Part shown: piece by piece, positions 15,967-24,787 of the stretch
Numbering within the stretch: the first letter of the stretch is position 1
Layout of the letters: each line of letters opens with the position of its first letter
NCBI GenBank assembly: GCA_017501545.1
Contig: JAFVWS010000004.1
Span: 45,822-109,821, forward strand
Source: Clostridia bacterium
Lineage (GTDB): Bacteria; Bacillota; Clostridia; Oscillospirales; CAG-272
Reading direction: 5' to 3'
DNA: 64,000 nt
Notes under the pieces: model-generated
What the model was told of the DNA's origin: nothing
Seen by the model: the letters and a program-made list of their open reading frames with translations, nothing else
Database searches by the model: none
Translations under genes and position numbers: made by a program

Positions 15967-18897
15967 ATGCTAAAGGCAAGAGGAAAAATAATATTAACCC
16001 TTATGCTCGCTTTAATTGTAGGCGTGCTTTTTGCAGTGACGGCTTTTGCGATTGAGGGGGCAGATATAAGAATTCAATTTTATGACAGCAACGGAAACAA
16101 CGTTGACGGCTCAATTACAACTAACGGCATTGTTAAGGGCGTAATTGACATAAAGGGTGGACAGTCGGTTAAGCTTCCAACCAAAAACGTTGCAGCTGGC
16201 AAATCCTACAACTGGCGTAGTGAGGATGGTCGCGCTTGGGAGGGTGGCACAACCGTTGTCTTTTACGAAAGCACTAAGCTTTACCCAGTAGAGGCTTTTG
16301 ATATTTCCACAGCTGAGGAAATGTATACACATATGCCAAATGGCGCAAAGGTAAGACTTCTAAACGATATATATCTTGATAAAAAACCTAATTTCCCATG
16401 GCCAGGCTCTTGTACTGTTCTTATGAATGGTAAAACACTTGAAATTAATTCGTCACTTGGCGATGCTTGGGGTGGACAACGCGCAGGAACATATTTTTAT
16501 GGTACAGGAACCATTAAATACGCTGGTTCTGGCACATTTATGAACCTACAAGGACATGGCTGGGGTGGTGACAACTGTCGTTTGTTCGTTGGAGCTGGTG
16601 TTACACTTGATGCACCAAATGCAACTCTTGGCCGTGATGGTGATGGCTCATACGTTCAAGGCTATCCTTGGATTCAAATTTTCGGTATAGTAAACTGTAA
16701 AACAGTTTTAAATATGCAAAATGCAGGCAACAGAAACCCACGTATTGAGGTTTATGATGGTGCACAGCTTAGAGTTAGTGACGTGCTTATTAAGCACTCA
16801 ACCCCTGGTAATACAGTGCGCGTAAACATTCTTGGTGGAAACATTAAGACAACAGGCTCAACAAGCTTCTTTGCTGACGGGTCTGCGGTTTTCACAATCA
16901 CTGGTGGTTCATTCGAGTTTGCATCATCAGGTGATTATGCAATTCTTAATGAGACTATTGCCGCAACTGCTGACACAAGACTAATTACAATCGACTTAAA
17001 ATCCAGTAATGGAAAAACTTATAAAACAGTAATAAGCACCGCAACGTGCGCGCATGAATATGAGTTAAATACAACCTATCAGGCAAGCTGTCAAAGCTGT
17101 GCGAAGGACGCATTCGTTTGTAAAAAGTGCGAAACAGTAATTCACATCGCATATGGCGAAAAGGGCGACCATAGCTATTCGGAAACGCCAATTGCACATC
17201 TTGACCCAACGAAGACAACCGTGGGTTGGGATAAGTATATGTGTAGTGGCTGCTCAAGCATCAAGCTAAGCTATATTTACTATGACCCAAAAAATGATAA
17301 GGTAGTAGTAATTGTAAACACAGGGTCGGGCGAAAAGAGTGTTGAAGCGATCGTTAAGGATGTATTTATAGTTGACTCTAACTACACAATTACTGGCGTT
17401 AAGGCGTTTGGCGATTATAGCCTTACTGATATAGTTGGTATTACGATACCAGTAGGTATTGCAAATGTTAATATTACTACCAATAATACAAATGCAAGTG
17501 TAAAACAAATTACATTCGGCACAGGCTTGGTTGGTACAGTTACAAGCCTAAAGGGCTTGACCTCACTTGAAAGAATCGTTATTGAAAACGTTGCTGACCT
17601 TGAGTTTAAGAGGGAATGTGCACCAAAGACCGTGAAGTCAATTAAATCCGATATTTCTGGTGCAAACGTTGAATACGCAGAGGGTGCATTCTTAGGATAT
17701 ACAAATCTAACGGAAATGACATTCTCCTCAGGCTCAACATATGTATTTGGAAAGCAATCATTCAAAGAGTCAGGAGTTAAATCACTTAACTTTGTTGACA
17801 ACTGTAAGGTTGACTTTAAGGGAGAGCAAGCGTTTTATGCCTCAAAGCTTGAATACCTTTATGTTGGCAAGGGCATTACAACACTTGCAAATAAGCCATT
17901 TGACTGCACATATTATCTCCAGACCATTATATTAATGGACGTTACAAAGCTTTCAACCGACTATACATTCTGCTGCATGAATAAAGGCGCAAAAGCTCCG
18001 GTTGTATATCACCACGCATCATCACTTGAGCTTGGTGGAAATACATTCTACCAAAGCCATGGTATTACAATTTATACAACAGCTCCTATTACACAAGGCT
18101 TCAACTCATGTAATTCATACACAATCCACTATGGTATTACGCACGCGTATGATAGAGTTGAAAAGGAGCCAACCTGTACAGAGGAGGGAAGCGTAACCTA
18201 TATTACAACCTGTCCATGTGGTGAAAATGAAGGTACATCACATAAGGTATTTAAAAACAATGTTACATCAAGCTCAAATTATACAATTGAGGACTACACA
18301 AACAAGATTAAGGAAAAGCTTCCACATGACTTTTCAACTGTTGGAAACATTGCATATGTAAATGGCTATACACGACAGGGCTACTATGCGTATAAATGCG
18401 ATATGTGTAAGGGCGTAATTCCTGAGGATTCTCCATCCTGTCCACCACTTATTACAGCAGTCGGCTATTCCGTTTATGGAAAGACCTCTTCAATGAGCGT
18501 TAAGTACATAGTTAATAGCGACGCGCTTGCTATGTACGAGAAGGCGCTTGGAAAGAAGATACAATACGGCTCAGTGGTTGCAATAAAGGAATTACTAAAT
18601 GGAAAAACACCTCTTGACGAAAATGGAAATGCAAGAAGTGGTGTAATTAAGGTTAACACCTCAAATCAAGGCTACACCTCAAACTCAATTAAGCTTACTA
18701 ACATTCAAGATGCAAGCAAGAACGTAAGCTACGTAATGAGCTTATACATAATTGCAGACGGGGAGATTACGTACATTCAGGACACTGAAAACGTTAAAAA
18801 CCCAAGTGGCGTAACCTATCGAGAGGTTAACGAGCTAAACGAGTATTACGAGTCGATTCAAGTTGTGGCATTACCTGTTACAAGCGATGACGAATAA
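15967..18897 (+). CDS. secreted BspA-like leucine-rich-repeat protein
   Basis: A 976-residue secreted protein. The ATG at 15967 is preferred over a GTG at 15958 because TTGAGG lies just before it. The signal peptide is KARGKIILTLMLALIVGVLF followed by AVTAFA. Residues ~90-340 are glycine-rich with a beta-helix-like look (LNGGNIKTTG-type strands). Residues ~370-425 carry several CxxC pairs. Residues ~470-720 hold BspA-type (LRR_5) repeats, followed by another Cys region. The C-terminal ~120 residues (TAVGYSVYGK...YGSVVAIKELL) match the C-terminal module of the first gene in the window. No LPXTG or membrane anchor is seen. Confidence 0.85.
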   Translation: MLKARGKIILTLMLALIVGVLFAVTAFAIEGADIRIQFYDSNGNNVDGSITTNGIVKGVIDIKGGQSVKLPTKNVAAGKSYNWRSEDGRAWEGGTTVVFYESTKLYPVEAFDISTAEEMYTHMPNGAKVRLLNDIYLDKKPNFPWPGSCTVLMNGKTLEINSSLGDAWGGQRAGTYFYGTGTIKYAGSGTFMNLQGHGWGGDNCRLFVGAGVTLDAPNATLGRDGDGSYVQGYPWIQIFGIVNCKTVLNMQNAGNRNPRIEVYDGAQLRVSDVLIKHSTPGNTVRVNILGGNIKTTGSTSFFADGSAVFTITGGSFEFASSGDYAILNETIAATADTRLITIDLKSSNGKTYKTVISTATCAHEYELNTTYQASCQSCAKDAFVCKKCETVIHIAYGEKGDHSYSETPIAHLDPTKTTVGWDKYMCSGCSSIKLSYIYYDPKNDKVVVIVNTGSGEKSVEAIVKDVFIVDSNYTITGVKAFGDYSLTDIVGITIPVGIANVNITTNNTNASVKQITFGTGLVGTVTSLKGLTSLERIVIENVADLEFKRECAPKTVKSIKSDISGANVEYAEGAFLGYTNLTEMTFSSGSTYVFGKQSFKESGVKSLNFVDNCKVDFKGEQAFYASKLEYLYVGKGITTLANKPFDCTYYLQTIILMDVTKLSTDYTFCCMNKGAKAPVVYHHASSLELGGNTFYQSHGITIYTTAPITQGFNSCNSYTIHYGITHAYDRVEKEPTCTEEGSVTYITTCPCGENEGTSHKVFKNNVTSSSNYTIEDYTNKIKEKLPHDFSTVGNIAYVNGYTRQGYYAYKCDMCKGVIPEDSPSCPPLITAVGYSVYGKTSSMSVKYIVNSDALAMYEKALGKKIQYGSVVAIKELLNGKTPLDENGNARSGVIKVNTSNQGYTSNSIKLTNIQDASKNVSYVMSLYIIADGEITYIQDTENVKNPSGVTYREVNELNEYYESIQVVALPVTSDDE

Positions 18898-18905
18898 TTA
18901 AAAAT

Positions 18906-18938
18906 AAAAGAGCTCTTTTATAGGGCTCTTTTCTTTTT
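18906..18938 (+). terminator. terminator of the BspA-like gene
   Basis: AAAAGAGCTC / GGGCTCTTTT hairpin followed by a T-rich stretch. Confidence 0.85.
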
Positions 18939-18996
18939 TGCATAAAAAAAGTTTTTTTTGGAAGAATAGACATAAAAAGCACTACTGGAGGTAAAT

Positions 18997-19260
18997 ATGA
19001 AAGAGCTGAAATTTAAAATTTTAGACAAGGTTGGCTTGCACGCGCGCCCGGCAGGCGCAATTTCAGCAGGGGCTAAATGCTTTAAATGTAACATAGAGGT
19101 TGAGTGCGAGGGCAAGATGGCAGATGCAAAGCGCCTTTTGTCGCTAATGTCATTGGGAGCAACAAGTGGCAAGGTTTTGACCTTTAAATTTGATGGTGAG
19201 GATGAGGACAAGGCATACTTGGCAATAGAAATGATATTAAACGAAAAGCTGGGGAAATAA
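18997..19260 (+). CDS. ptsH: HPr family phosphocarrier protein
   Basis: The small cytoplasmic phosphocarrier of the PTS. It has 87 residues; the phosphorylated His is exactly at position 15 in GLHARPA. The site normally phosphorylated by HPr kinase, Ser46 (usually KSIMGVMSLG), reads KRLLSLMSLG here, so position 46 is Arg. Family knowledge indicates that Ser46-P mediates catabolite control in Firmicutes, so this HPr may escape it. The stop codon overlaps the ptsI start by one base. GGAGGT precedes the ATG. Alternatively, another HPr elsewhere in the genome may be the regulatory one. Confidence 0.93.
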   Translation: MKELKFKILDKVGLHARPAGAISAGAKCFKCNIEVECEGKMADAKRLLSLMSLGATSGKVLTFKFDGEDEDKAYLAIEMILNEKLGK

Positions 19261-20909
19261 TGGAAAAATCGTACAAGGGTCAAAGGATTTTTACAGGAAT
19301 AGGCATCACAAGCAAAAAGGCAAGCGGACGACTAAGGCTTATTTCTACAAATGAGGGCGTGGTTCAAAATAAAGGCACAAGTCTTAATAAGGATGACGAA
19401 AAAAAGCGCTTTTTAGATGCCGTAAAAAGAACAATAGAGCGCACAAACGAGATAGCCAAGCGCGCCAAGGAGAGCTTAGGAGAAAGTGAGGCGCAAATTT
19501 TTGAAATTCACGCAATGCTTCTTGATGACGAGGACTTTATAGGCTCTGCGCTTGGCGAAATTTCCAAGGGCAAAAGCGCAGAGGAGGCAGTGACGTCAAG
19601 CGCCCAAAAATACACAAGCATTTTGCGTGCAATAGGTGATGAATATCTTTCAGCACGCGCATCAGATATAAAGGATATTTGTAGTGGAATTATCGACACT
19701 CTAAGCGCCAAAACCGAAAAAGGTGACAGCGAGGAGGAGCCTTATATTTTGGTCGCTCGTGACTTGACTCCATCACAAACTGTAAAGCTTGATAAATCAA
19801 AAATACTTGGCTTTGTTACCTATGAGGGCACGCCCTCATCTCACACGTCAATTCTTGCACGCGCAATGGGCATTCCTGCAATTGTCGGCGTAGGTGAATT
19901 GCCAAATAGCATAATCGGCACCGAGGCGCTTCTTGACGCGAAAAGAGGAAGGCTTATAGCTTGCCCAAGTGATGAGGAAAGAGAAAGGTTTTTGGCTGAA
20001 TATCGCTACGAAAGCAAAATTGCAAGCGAGCATGAAAGATATATGCGCTCACTTATAAGCACACCTGCAGTAACAAGAAGTGGGCACAGGGTTTTAATAT
20101 ACGCAAATGTAGGAAACGAGGGGGAGGTTGACGGTGCGCTATTAAATGGTGCTGAGGGAATAGGACTTTTAAGAAGTGAGTTTATGTATTTTGAAAGAGA
20201 TACCTACCCAAGTGAGACAGAGCTTTTTTCATCATATAAAAGAATTGCTGAAAAGATGCAGGGCAAGCGAGTAATAATAAGAACTCTTGACGTAGGCGCA
20301 GACAAGCAAATACCATACTTTAATCTTGAAAAGGAGCAAAACCCTGCCCTTGGCTATCGAGGAATAAGAATTTGCCTTGATAGAAGAGAGCTTTTTAAAA
20401 TACAGCTAAGGGCAATTTTGCGCGCCTCTCACTATGGTAAGGTGGGAATTATGATGCCTATGATTGCGACACTGGGTGAGCTAAAACGCGCAAAGGAGCT
20501 ACTTTTTGAAGCGATGAAGGAGCTTGATAAGGAAAGCGTGATGTACGATGAAAAAATAGAAATAGGAATAATGATAGAAACCCCTGCCTCGGCAATTATC
20601 AGCGATAAGCTTGCAAAAGAGGTAAGCTTCTTTTCAGTCGGCACAAATGACTTAACGCAGTACACCTTAGCAGTTGACAGGCAAAACAGTCGTGTCTCGG
20701 GAATATGTGCCGACACCGAGGCAGTAATGCGCTTAATTAAAATGGCAACTGATAATATCCACGAGGTGGGTGGATGGATTGGCGTTTGTGGCGAGATGGC
20801 AGCAGACCTTTCCTTGACACAGGCGTTTGTTGATATAGGAGTAGATGAGCTGTCGGTTTCTGCGCCCTATCTTTTAGGCGTGCGTGGCAAGGTGACAGAC
20901 TCAAAATAA
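19260..20909 (+). CDS. ptsI: PTS enzyme I, phosphoenolpyruvate-protein phosphotransferase
   Basis: Transfers phosphate from phosphoenolpyruvate to HPr. It has 549 residues, close to the usual ~570. The phospho-His segment is GTPSSHTSILARAMGIPAI (near residue 198). The PEP-binding barrel shows GIGLLRSEFMYF, RTLDVGADKQ, EIGIMIETPASAI and the SVGTNDLTQYTLAVDR signature. GVCGEMAAD marks the C-terminus. It overlaps ptsH by 1 nt and is followed at 10 nt by the EIIA gene, forming a three-gene PTS operon. Confidence 0.96.
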   Translation: MEKSYKGQRIFTGIGITSKKASGRLRLISTNEGVVQNKGTSLNKDDEKKRFLDAVKRTIERTNEIAKRAKESLGESEAQIFEIHAMLLDDEDFIGSALGEISKGKSAEEAVTSSAQKYTSILRAIGDEYLSARASDIKDICSGIIDTLSAKTEKGDSEEEPYILVARDLTPSQTVKLDKSKILGFVTYEGTPSSHTSILARAMGIPAIVGVGELPNSIIGTEALLDAKRGRLIACPSDEERERFLAEYRYESKIASEHERYMRSLISTPAVTRSGHRVLIYANVGNEGEVDGALLNGAEGIGLLRSEFMYFERDTYPSETELFSSYKRIAEKMQGKRVIIRTLDVGADKQIPYFNLEKEQNPALGYRGIRICLDRRELFKIQLRAILRASHYGKVGIMMPMIATLGELKRAKELLFEAMKELDKESVMYDEKIEIGIMIETPASAIISDKLAKEVSFFSVGTNDLTQYTLAVDRQNSRVSGICADTEAVMRLIKMATDNIHEVGGWIGVCGEMAADLSLTQAFVDIGVDELSVSAPYLLGVRGKVTDSK

Positions 20910-20919
20910 AGGAGAAGAT

Positions 20920-21381
20920 ATGAAGGAAAAACAAAAAATTTTATCCCCCTGTGATGGCGAAATTATTCCACTTGAGGCAGTAAGCGACGAGGTGTTTTCC
21001 TCTGGGATTATGGGAGAGGGCTTTGCGGTTTTGCCAAGCTCAAAGCACTTTTTTGCCCCTGTTAGTGGCAAGGTGGAAAATGCATATAAAACAGGTCATG
21101 CATATTCAATAACAACCGAGGACGGCTTAGATGTTTTGGTTCATATAGGAATTGACACAGTTGAACTTGACGGTGAATTTTTTGATAAAAGAGTAAGTGC
21201 AGGCGACTATATAAAAAAGGGTCAAGCGCTTGCATATGCCGATATTAACAAAATCCTTGAAAAGGGCTTTGACCCAGTTTGCGTGGTTGTTGTTTCAAAC
21301 TCAGAAAGGCTTCATAGCGTTGAAATAAAAAGTGGCGAATGCTATGCAGGGGACGAAGCGCTTCTATATGAAATAAAATAA
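20920..21381 (+). CDS. crr: PTS EIIA component, glucose family
   Basis: A 153-residue cytoplasmic EIIA of the glucose/crr family, which passes phosphate from HPr to EIIB domains. Features are ILSPCDGEIIPLEAVSDEVF at the start, the ligand-like HFFAPVSGKV segment, and the active-site DVLVHIGIDTVELDG with the phosphorylated His near residue 71. Being encoded with HPr and EI but without an EIIBC, it probably serves one or more membrane EIIs encoded elsewhere. GGAGA precedes the ATG. A terminator follows. Confidence 0.93.
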   Translation: MKEKQKILSPCDGEIIPLEAVSDEVFSSGIMGEGFAVLPSSKHFFAPVSGKVENAYKTGHAYSITTEDGLDVLVHIGIDTVELDGEFFDKRVSAGDYIKKGQALAYADINKILEKGFDPVCVVVVSNSERLHSVEIKSGECYAGDEALLYEIK

Positions 21382-21408
21382 AAAAAGCGACCCCTGGGTC
21401 GCTTTTTT
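21381..21408. terminator. bidirectional terminator after the PTS operon
   Basis: GCGACCC / GGGTCGC hairpin flanked by A6 and T6, between convergent transcription units. Confidence 0.9.
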
Positions 21409-21415
21409 CTTATAA

Positions 21416-21645
21416 TTAGTGGTTTTCAATCCATTCGTTAACTGCTGACTTAGCAATTCTTTTGATGTTTTCCTGTGGGTGAATTGATTCAACACCACCA
21501 TTTTCATAAACGAAATAAAATCCGTCCTGTGTTTTGTATAGAGTCTCCTCATAGCCCTTTGGGTCACCAAACGTGCCACAAACAAACTTCTTTACAATTT
21601 CACTTGCTTCTGTATCATAAGTCTTTTTGCAAATAACCTTTTCAT
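21416..21645 (-). pseudogene. small conserved-type gene broken by a 1-nt frameshift
   Basis: A good start (ATG at 21645 after AAAGGAG) and a consensus promoter lead into a frame that stops after 17 codons. The next frame, entered two bases after the ATG, is open to the stop at 21416-21418 and reads KVICKKTYDTEASEIVKKFV, later GYEETLYKTQDGFYFVYENG and AVNEWIENH. The span is 230 nt, one short of 77 codons. Adding one A to the run AAAA after the ATG would give a 76-residue protein beginning MKKVICKK. The YDTE...YEETLY...FYFVYENGG pattern resembles a family of small proteins common on Firmicutes mobile elements. It could also be a homopolymer sequencing error. Confidence 0.8.
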
Positions 21646-21678
21646 AACTAAATCTCCTTTAATTTTTTTATCACAAAA

Positions 21679-21707
21679 ATAATAACATAATGTAGGCTGT
21701 TTGTCAA
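21679..21707 (-). promoter_or_regulatory. promoter of the frameshifted small gene
   Basis: Minus-strand TTGACA (21707-21702), 17-nt spacer, TATTAT (21684-21679). Confidence 0.8.
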
Positions 21708-21753
21708 TACTTTTAAAGGGTGTAATTATAACCAAAAATTCGATAAATTTCTA

Positions 21754-22476
21754 TTATAAATTTTCAATTACAAATTCAACCTCGGCGTTTACTCTGCCAT
21801 CCTCGTGAATTGAGCGCATAAAGTATTTTCCATCAGTTTTTGCCATATAGAATTTCAAATTGTCACCAGGCTTGGCATCATTAATATATGAAATAGCAAT
21901 GCTTTTTACAAGCTTGCCCTCTGGTGCTGGCAAGTAGTTGAAGAACATATCAGGATAGTTTGTATTGTTAATATGATGATTAATATCAGTGTCAGAATAT
22001 CTGACTGTATATTCACCAACTAAGCTAAGCTTAAGCTCACTTGGAATACGCACCTTTGAGGGTGAATCAAGCTCAAGCTGTGGCTCTTGCTCAAAATTAG
22101 AAAAATCAACCTCGCTGATTTTAACAAGCTTCCTTTCGCTAACCGAAACAAGCGCCCAAACGCTGTTTGCCTCAGCCATTAGCTCCTCTCCCTTGAAAAC
22201 CTGGAAAGAACGATAGGTTGTAAACCCACGTGAGCCAGTTGCCCAGGTGGAAACGCTAACCTCATCGTACGAGCAAATAGGGGAGTATATATTAATTCTT
22301 ATGCTACTTAAAATAAGCGCCTTGTCTTGGTTTAATAGGTCTCTATATGATGGGCGCACGCCACTCATGTGAAGCATGCCTGTTTCCTGCATAAGCTTTA
22401 AAACACCAGATGCGCTAAGAATTTCATTTGAGTTTGTATCGTGAAATTTTACCTTGTATTTTTCAACCCACTTCAT
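21754..22476 (-). CDS. acyl-ACP thioesterase (FatA/FatB-like)
   Basis: A 240-residue cytoplasmic enzyme with two hot-dog domains that should release fatty acids from acyl carrier protein. The first domain runs from the N-terminus (YKVKFHDTNSNEILSASGVL) to about residue 125. The second begins near VGEYTVRYSDTDINHHINNT, which carries the conserved Asp/Asn/His motif of the active site. Length fits the bacterial family. No plant-type transit sequence is present. It is a single-gene unit; its minus-strand neighbour upstream is not closely linked. Confidence 0.9.
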   Translation of the reverse strand: MKWVEKYKVKFHDTNSNEILSASGVLKLMQETGMLHMSGVRPSYRDLLNQDKALILSSIRINIYSPICSYDEVSVSTWATGSRGFTTYRSFQVFKGEELMAEANSVWALVSVSERKLVKISEVDFSNFEQEPQLELDSPSKVRIPSELKLSLVGEYTVRYSDTDINHHINNTNYPDMFFNYLPAPEGKLVKSIAISYINDAKPGDNLKFYMAKTDGKYFMRSIHEDGRVNAEVEFVIENL

Positions 22477-22605
22477 AATTTCCCTCGCAAATAATAATTA
22501 AAATAACAAAGCCATTTTAACATCTTTTATATAGTAAATCAAGATATTAGACAAAAAAAGACAAAAAATATGGCCCAAAAAACAAGATTGCATAAAATGT
22601 AAGTA

Positions 22606-22628
22606 AGAGGTTTAAACCTCTGTTTTTT
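22606..22628. promoter_or_regulatory. perfect 16-bp palindrome followed by T6 upstream of mazF
   Basis: AGAGGTTTAAACCTCT at 22606-22621, then GTTTTTT. It may be a weak terminator or attenuator, or an operator, placed 50 nt before the mazF start. Confidence 0.5.
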
Positions 22629-22671
22629 GTCAATAATACTAACGAGAGAGAAATAATTGGGAGTGATAAAT

Positions 22672-23061
22672 TTGAATATAAAACGAGGAGATATTTTCTA
22701 TGCTGACTTAAGTCCCGTTGTCGGCTCAGAGCAAGGTGGGTTGCGTCCTGTTTTGATAGTTCAAAACGACGTTGGAAACAAGTATAGCCCAACAGTAATT
22801 GCCGCAGCGATAACAAGTAAAATGACAAAGGCAAGGCTACCTACCCATATCGGCGTTTTGGCAAAGGATGTAGGACTAAATAAGGACTCGGTAATCCTTT
22901 TAGAGCAAATAAGAACTCTTGATAAAACCCGTCTTAAGGAAAAAATGGGTCACCTTGACGAGGTTACAATGAATGAGGTTAACAGCGCAATAACGGTGTC
23001 CTTTGGTCTTGCAACGACAGACCAAGCACAGGGCACGTCAGGGGAGAATACTGCAATATAA
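22672..23061 (+). CDS. mazF: MazF/EndoA family mRNA endoribonuclease toxin
   Basis: A PemK/MazF-type toxin that cuts mRNA at short specific sequences. I place the start at the TTG at 22672, 8 nt after GGGAG, because [20 protein letters not shown] then lines up with the N-terminus of the Bacillus enzyme. The family motifs [37 protein letters not shown] and [13 protein letters not shown] are present. It has 129 residues, slightly long because of a C-terminal tail. No mazE-like antitoxin precedes it, which is unusual for this family in Firmicutes. No obvious antitoxin follows either. Confidence 0.93.
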   Translation: MNIKRGDIFYADLSPVVGSEQGGLRPVLIVQNDVGNKYSPTVIAAAITSKMTKARLPTHIGVLAKDVGLNKDSVILLEQIRTLDKTRLKEKMGHLDEVTMNEVNSAITVSFGLATTDQAQGTSGENTAI

Positions 23062-23087
23062 AAGGGAGCAAAATTACTGCTCCCTTT
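23061..23087. terminator. terminator shared by convergent genes
   Basis: AAAGGGAGCA / TGCTCCCTTT hairpin. It overlaps the last codons of the minus-strand gene that ends at 23074. Confidence 0.75.
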
Positions 23088-23778
23088 CTTCTATTTTATT
23101 CTTTTCCTTGCGTGAAAACTTGTATTCAATAGAGGTACGGTCCTTTTTGTGTACAACTGAGGAGTCTGCTGTGTGCACTGCACCATCCTGCTCAGTAATA
23201 ATTTTATCTCCATCCTCTTCGAGAACCGTAATTCCGTTTATGCGCATTTCAAGCGTTAGCGTGTCAGCACCAAGATGCACGCCATCCATTTCAACCTTGT
23301 AGTATTTATACTGATACTTTTCGCCAGAGTCAAGCAGGCTTGGCATTAGGTTGTATTCCGTTTTGCCCTCGGCAGTTTGCGCCACAAGGTAGAATTCAAC
23401 GTCGTCATAGTCAACGCCAGGACAGCTTTCTTGTAGCTCCTCAACGTGAAGCTTGTTTATACGCACTCCAAACTGAATATAGCCATAGCCTGTTTTTTCG
23501 CCGTTTTCGCCAAGCTCCTCAATGTAAATAAGCTCAGTTACCTTAATAACGCCATTTTCAGAAAGGCCCTCAGTACCAACGGAGTGTGTGCGCACGTCGG
23601 TGTTATTATCATACGCCTCATAAAATGTGTCGGTAAGATATACGTCCTTATAAAGGTCGAAAATAGTAGAGCGATAAAGCTGAATGCTAAAGAAAATAAC
23701 AAACGCAAGAAGCGCAGTAGCAAAAGCACCAGTTAGAATTTTTACAAAGATGCCAAGACCCTTGGATTTTTCTTCCAT
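23074..23778 (-). CDS. single-pass membrane protein, unknown
   Basis: A 234-residue protein without a recognised family. The ATG at 23778 is preferred because GGAGGT lies just before it; a GTG at 23790 would put the ribosome site inside the gene. A short charged N-terminus (EEKSKG) is followed by a membrane segment at residues ~10-32 (FVKILTGAFATALLAFVIFF) and ~200 residues predicted outside. The outer part has beta-type strands (YGYIQFGVRINKL, VEFYLVAQTAEGKTEYN) and ends in a lysine/glutamate-rich tail. It is transcribed alone from the promoter at 23854-23882. Confidence 0.78.
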   Translation of the reverse strand: MEEKSKGLGIFVKILTGAFATALLAFVIFFSIQLYRSTIFDLYKDVYLTDTFYEAYDNNTDVRTHSVGTEGLSENGVIKVTELIYIEELGENGEKTGYGYIQFGVRINKLHVEELQESCPGVDYDDVEFYLVAQTAEGKTEYNLMPSLLDSGEKYQYKYYKVEMDGVHLGADTLTLEMRINGITVLEEDGDKIITEQDGAVHTADSSVVHKKDRTSIEYKFSRKEKNKIEEREQ

Positions 23779-23853
23779 TTCGACCTCCACAATAATTAAA
23801 TTTAGTCATAGCATACCGGGTCAAACTCAATTTGGCATACAGCGACCACACTA

Positions 23854-23882
23854 ATTGTAGCACATATTTTTTGCGCGTGCAA
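23854..23882 (-). promoter_or_regulatory. promoter of the 23074-23778 gene
   Basis: Minus-strand TTGCAC (23882-23877), 17-nt spacer, TACAAT (23859-23854). Confidence 0.7.
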
Positions 23883-23900
23883 GTTTTTTAAAAAAAATAC

Positions 23901-23929
23901 TTGACAAAAGATATAAATTTCTTTATAAT
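23901..23929 (+). promoter_or_regulatory. consensus promoter of yceD-rpmF
   Basis: TTGACA (23901-23906), 17-nt spacer, TATAAT (23924-23929). Confidence 0.9.
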
Positions 23930-23969
23930 AATTAGGCAAACTGCAAAAAATGCAAGGGGAGGCTATTTT

Positions 23970-24500
23970 ATGGTTCTTGATATAACCTCTTTAATCAATG
24001 GAAAAAGCTCAAAAATTGATTTTGAGTATGAAATTGATACAAAGGGACAAGATACAGATGTTCTCCCACCTAGTGATGTTTCTTTCACAGCACCTGTAAG
24101 GGTTAAGGGCTATGTTACTGACAATGCAGGATATATGGCGCTATCACTTACAGCCGAGATAGATTATACCTCGCGCTGTGCAAGATGTCTTGAGGATATT
24201 TTTGGCACATTTACCCTCAATTTCAATCGCACTGTGGCAACAAAAGGCACTCTACAGGATGAGGACAATGACGAATACGTTATTGTCAAAAACGGATTAC
24301 TTGACATCGACCGTGAGTTAGTAGATGATTTACTCCTTGAGTTTCCCACCAAGCTTCTGTGTAAAGAGGAATGCGCAGGACTTTGTCCGAAATGCGGTAA
24401 AAACCTTAATTTCGGTGAGTGTGATTGCCCGAAGAAAAAAGAAATTGACCCAAGGCTTGCAATTTTACAAAAACTACTTGAAAATGATGAATCTATGTAG
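23970..24500 (+). CDS. YceD/DUF177 family protein
   Basis: A 176-residue cytoplasmic protein of the YceD (DUF177) family, which is linked to 23S rRNA accumulation and is usually encoded directly before rpmF, as here. The start at 23970 follows AGGGGAGG; a longer frame reaching 23901 starts inside the promoter. Cysteine pairs typical of the family are visible: CARCLEDI in the middle and CKEECAGLCPKCGKNL and CDCPKKK near the C-terminus, probably binding zinc. DPRLAILQKLL closes the protein, as in other members. Confidence 0.92.
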   Translation: MVLDITSLINGKSSKIDFEYEIDTKGQDTDVLPPSDVSFTAPVRVKGYVTDNAGYMALSLTAEIDYTSRCARCLEDIFGTFTLNFNRTVATKGTLQDEDNDEYVIVKNGLLDIDRELVDDLLLEFPTKLLCKEECAGLCPKCGKNLNFGECDCPKKKEIDPRLAILQKLLENDESM

Positions 24501-24550
24501 TATAATGTTACAGTAATAAAAGATTAACTATCTAAAAGGAGGCTATTAAA

Positions 24551-24736
24551 ATGGCAGTACCAAAGAGAAAACAATCTCATGCACGCACAAATAAGAGAAG
24601 ATCAAACAACAGCAAGCTTACAGCTCCTACAATGGTTAAATGCTCAAAGTGTGGCGAGTACAATCTTGCTCACCGCGTTTGCTCAGCTTGTGGCTACTAT
24701 GCAGATAAGCAAATCGTAAACAAGGAAAATGCATAA
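24551..24736 (+). CDS. rpmF: 50S ribosomal protein L32
   Basis: A 61-residue large-subunit ribosomal protein. The N-terminus MAVPKRKQSHARTNKRR is diagnostic. The zinc-ribbon form is used here: CSKCGEY and CSACGYY provide four cysteines, so this is the zinc-containing version rather than the cysteine-less paralogue some Firmicutes use under zinc shortage. AAAGGAGG precedes the ATG. It is co-transcribed with the YceD gene. Confidence 0.97.
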   Translation: MAVPKRKQSHARTNKRRSNNSKLTAPTMVKCSKCGEYNLAHRVCSACGYYADKQIVNKENA

Positions 24737-24744
24737 ATAAACTT

Positions 24745-24776
24745 GGGCTTACAAAATTGGTAAGCCCTTTGTTTTT
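24745..24776 (+). terminator. terminator of rpmF
   Basis: GGGCTTAC / GTAAGCCC hairpin with a seven-base loop and a T-rich tail. Confidence 0.85.
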
Positions 24777-24787
24777 AGGAGAATAAA

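Noticed and set aside
22547-22834. Minus-strand frame over the mazF leader and 5' part
   Set aside because: Shadow of mazF with hydrophobic low-complexity sequence and no start signal.
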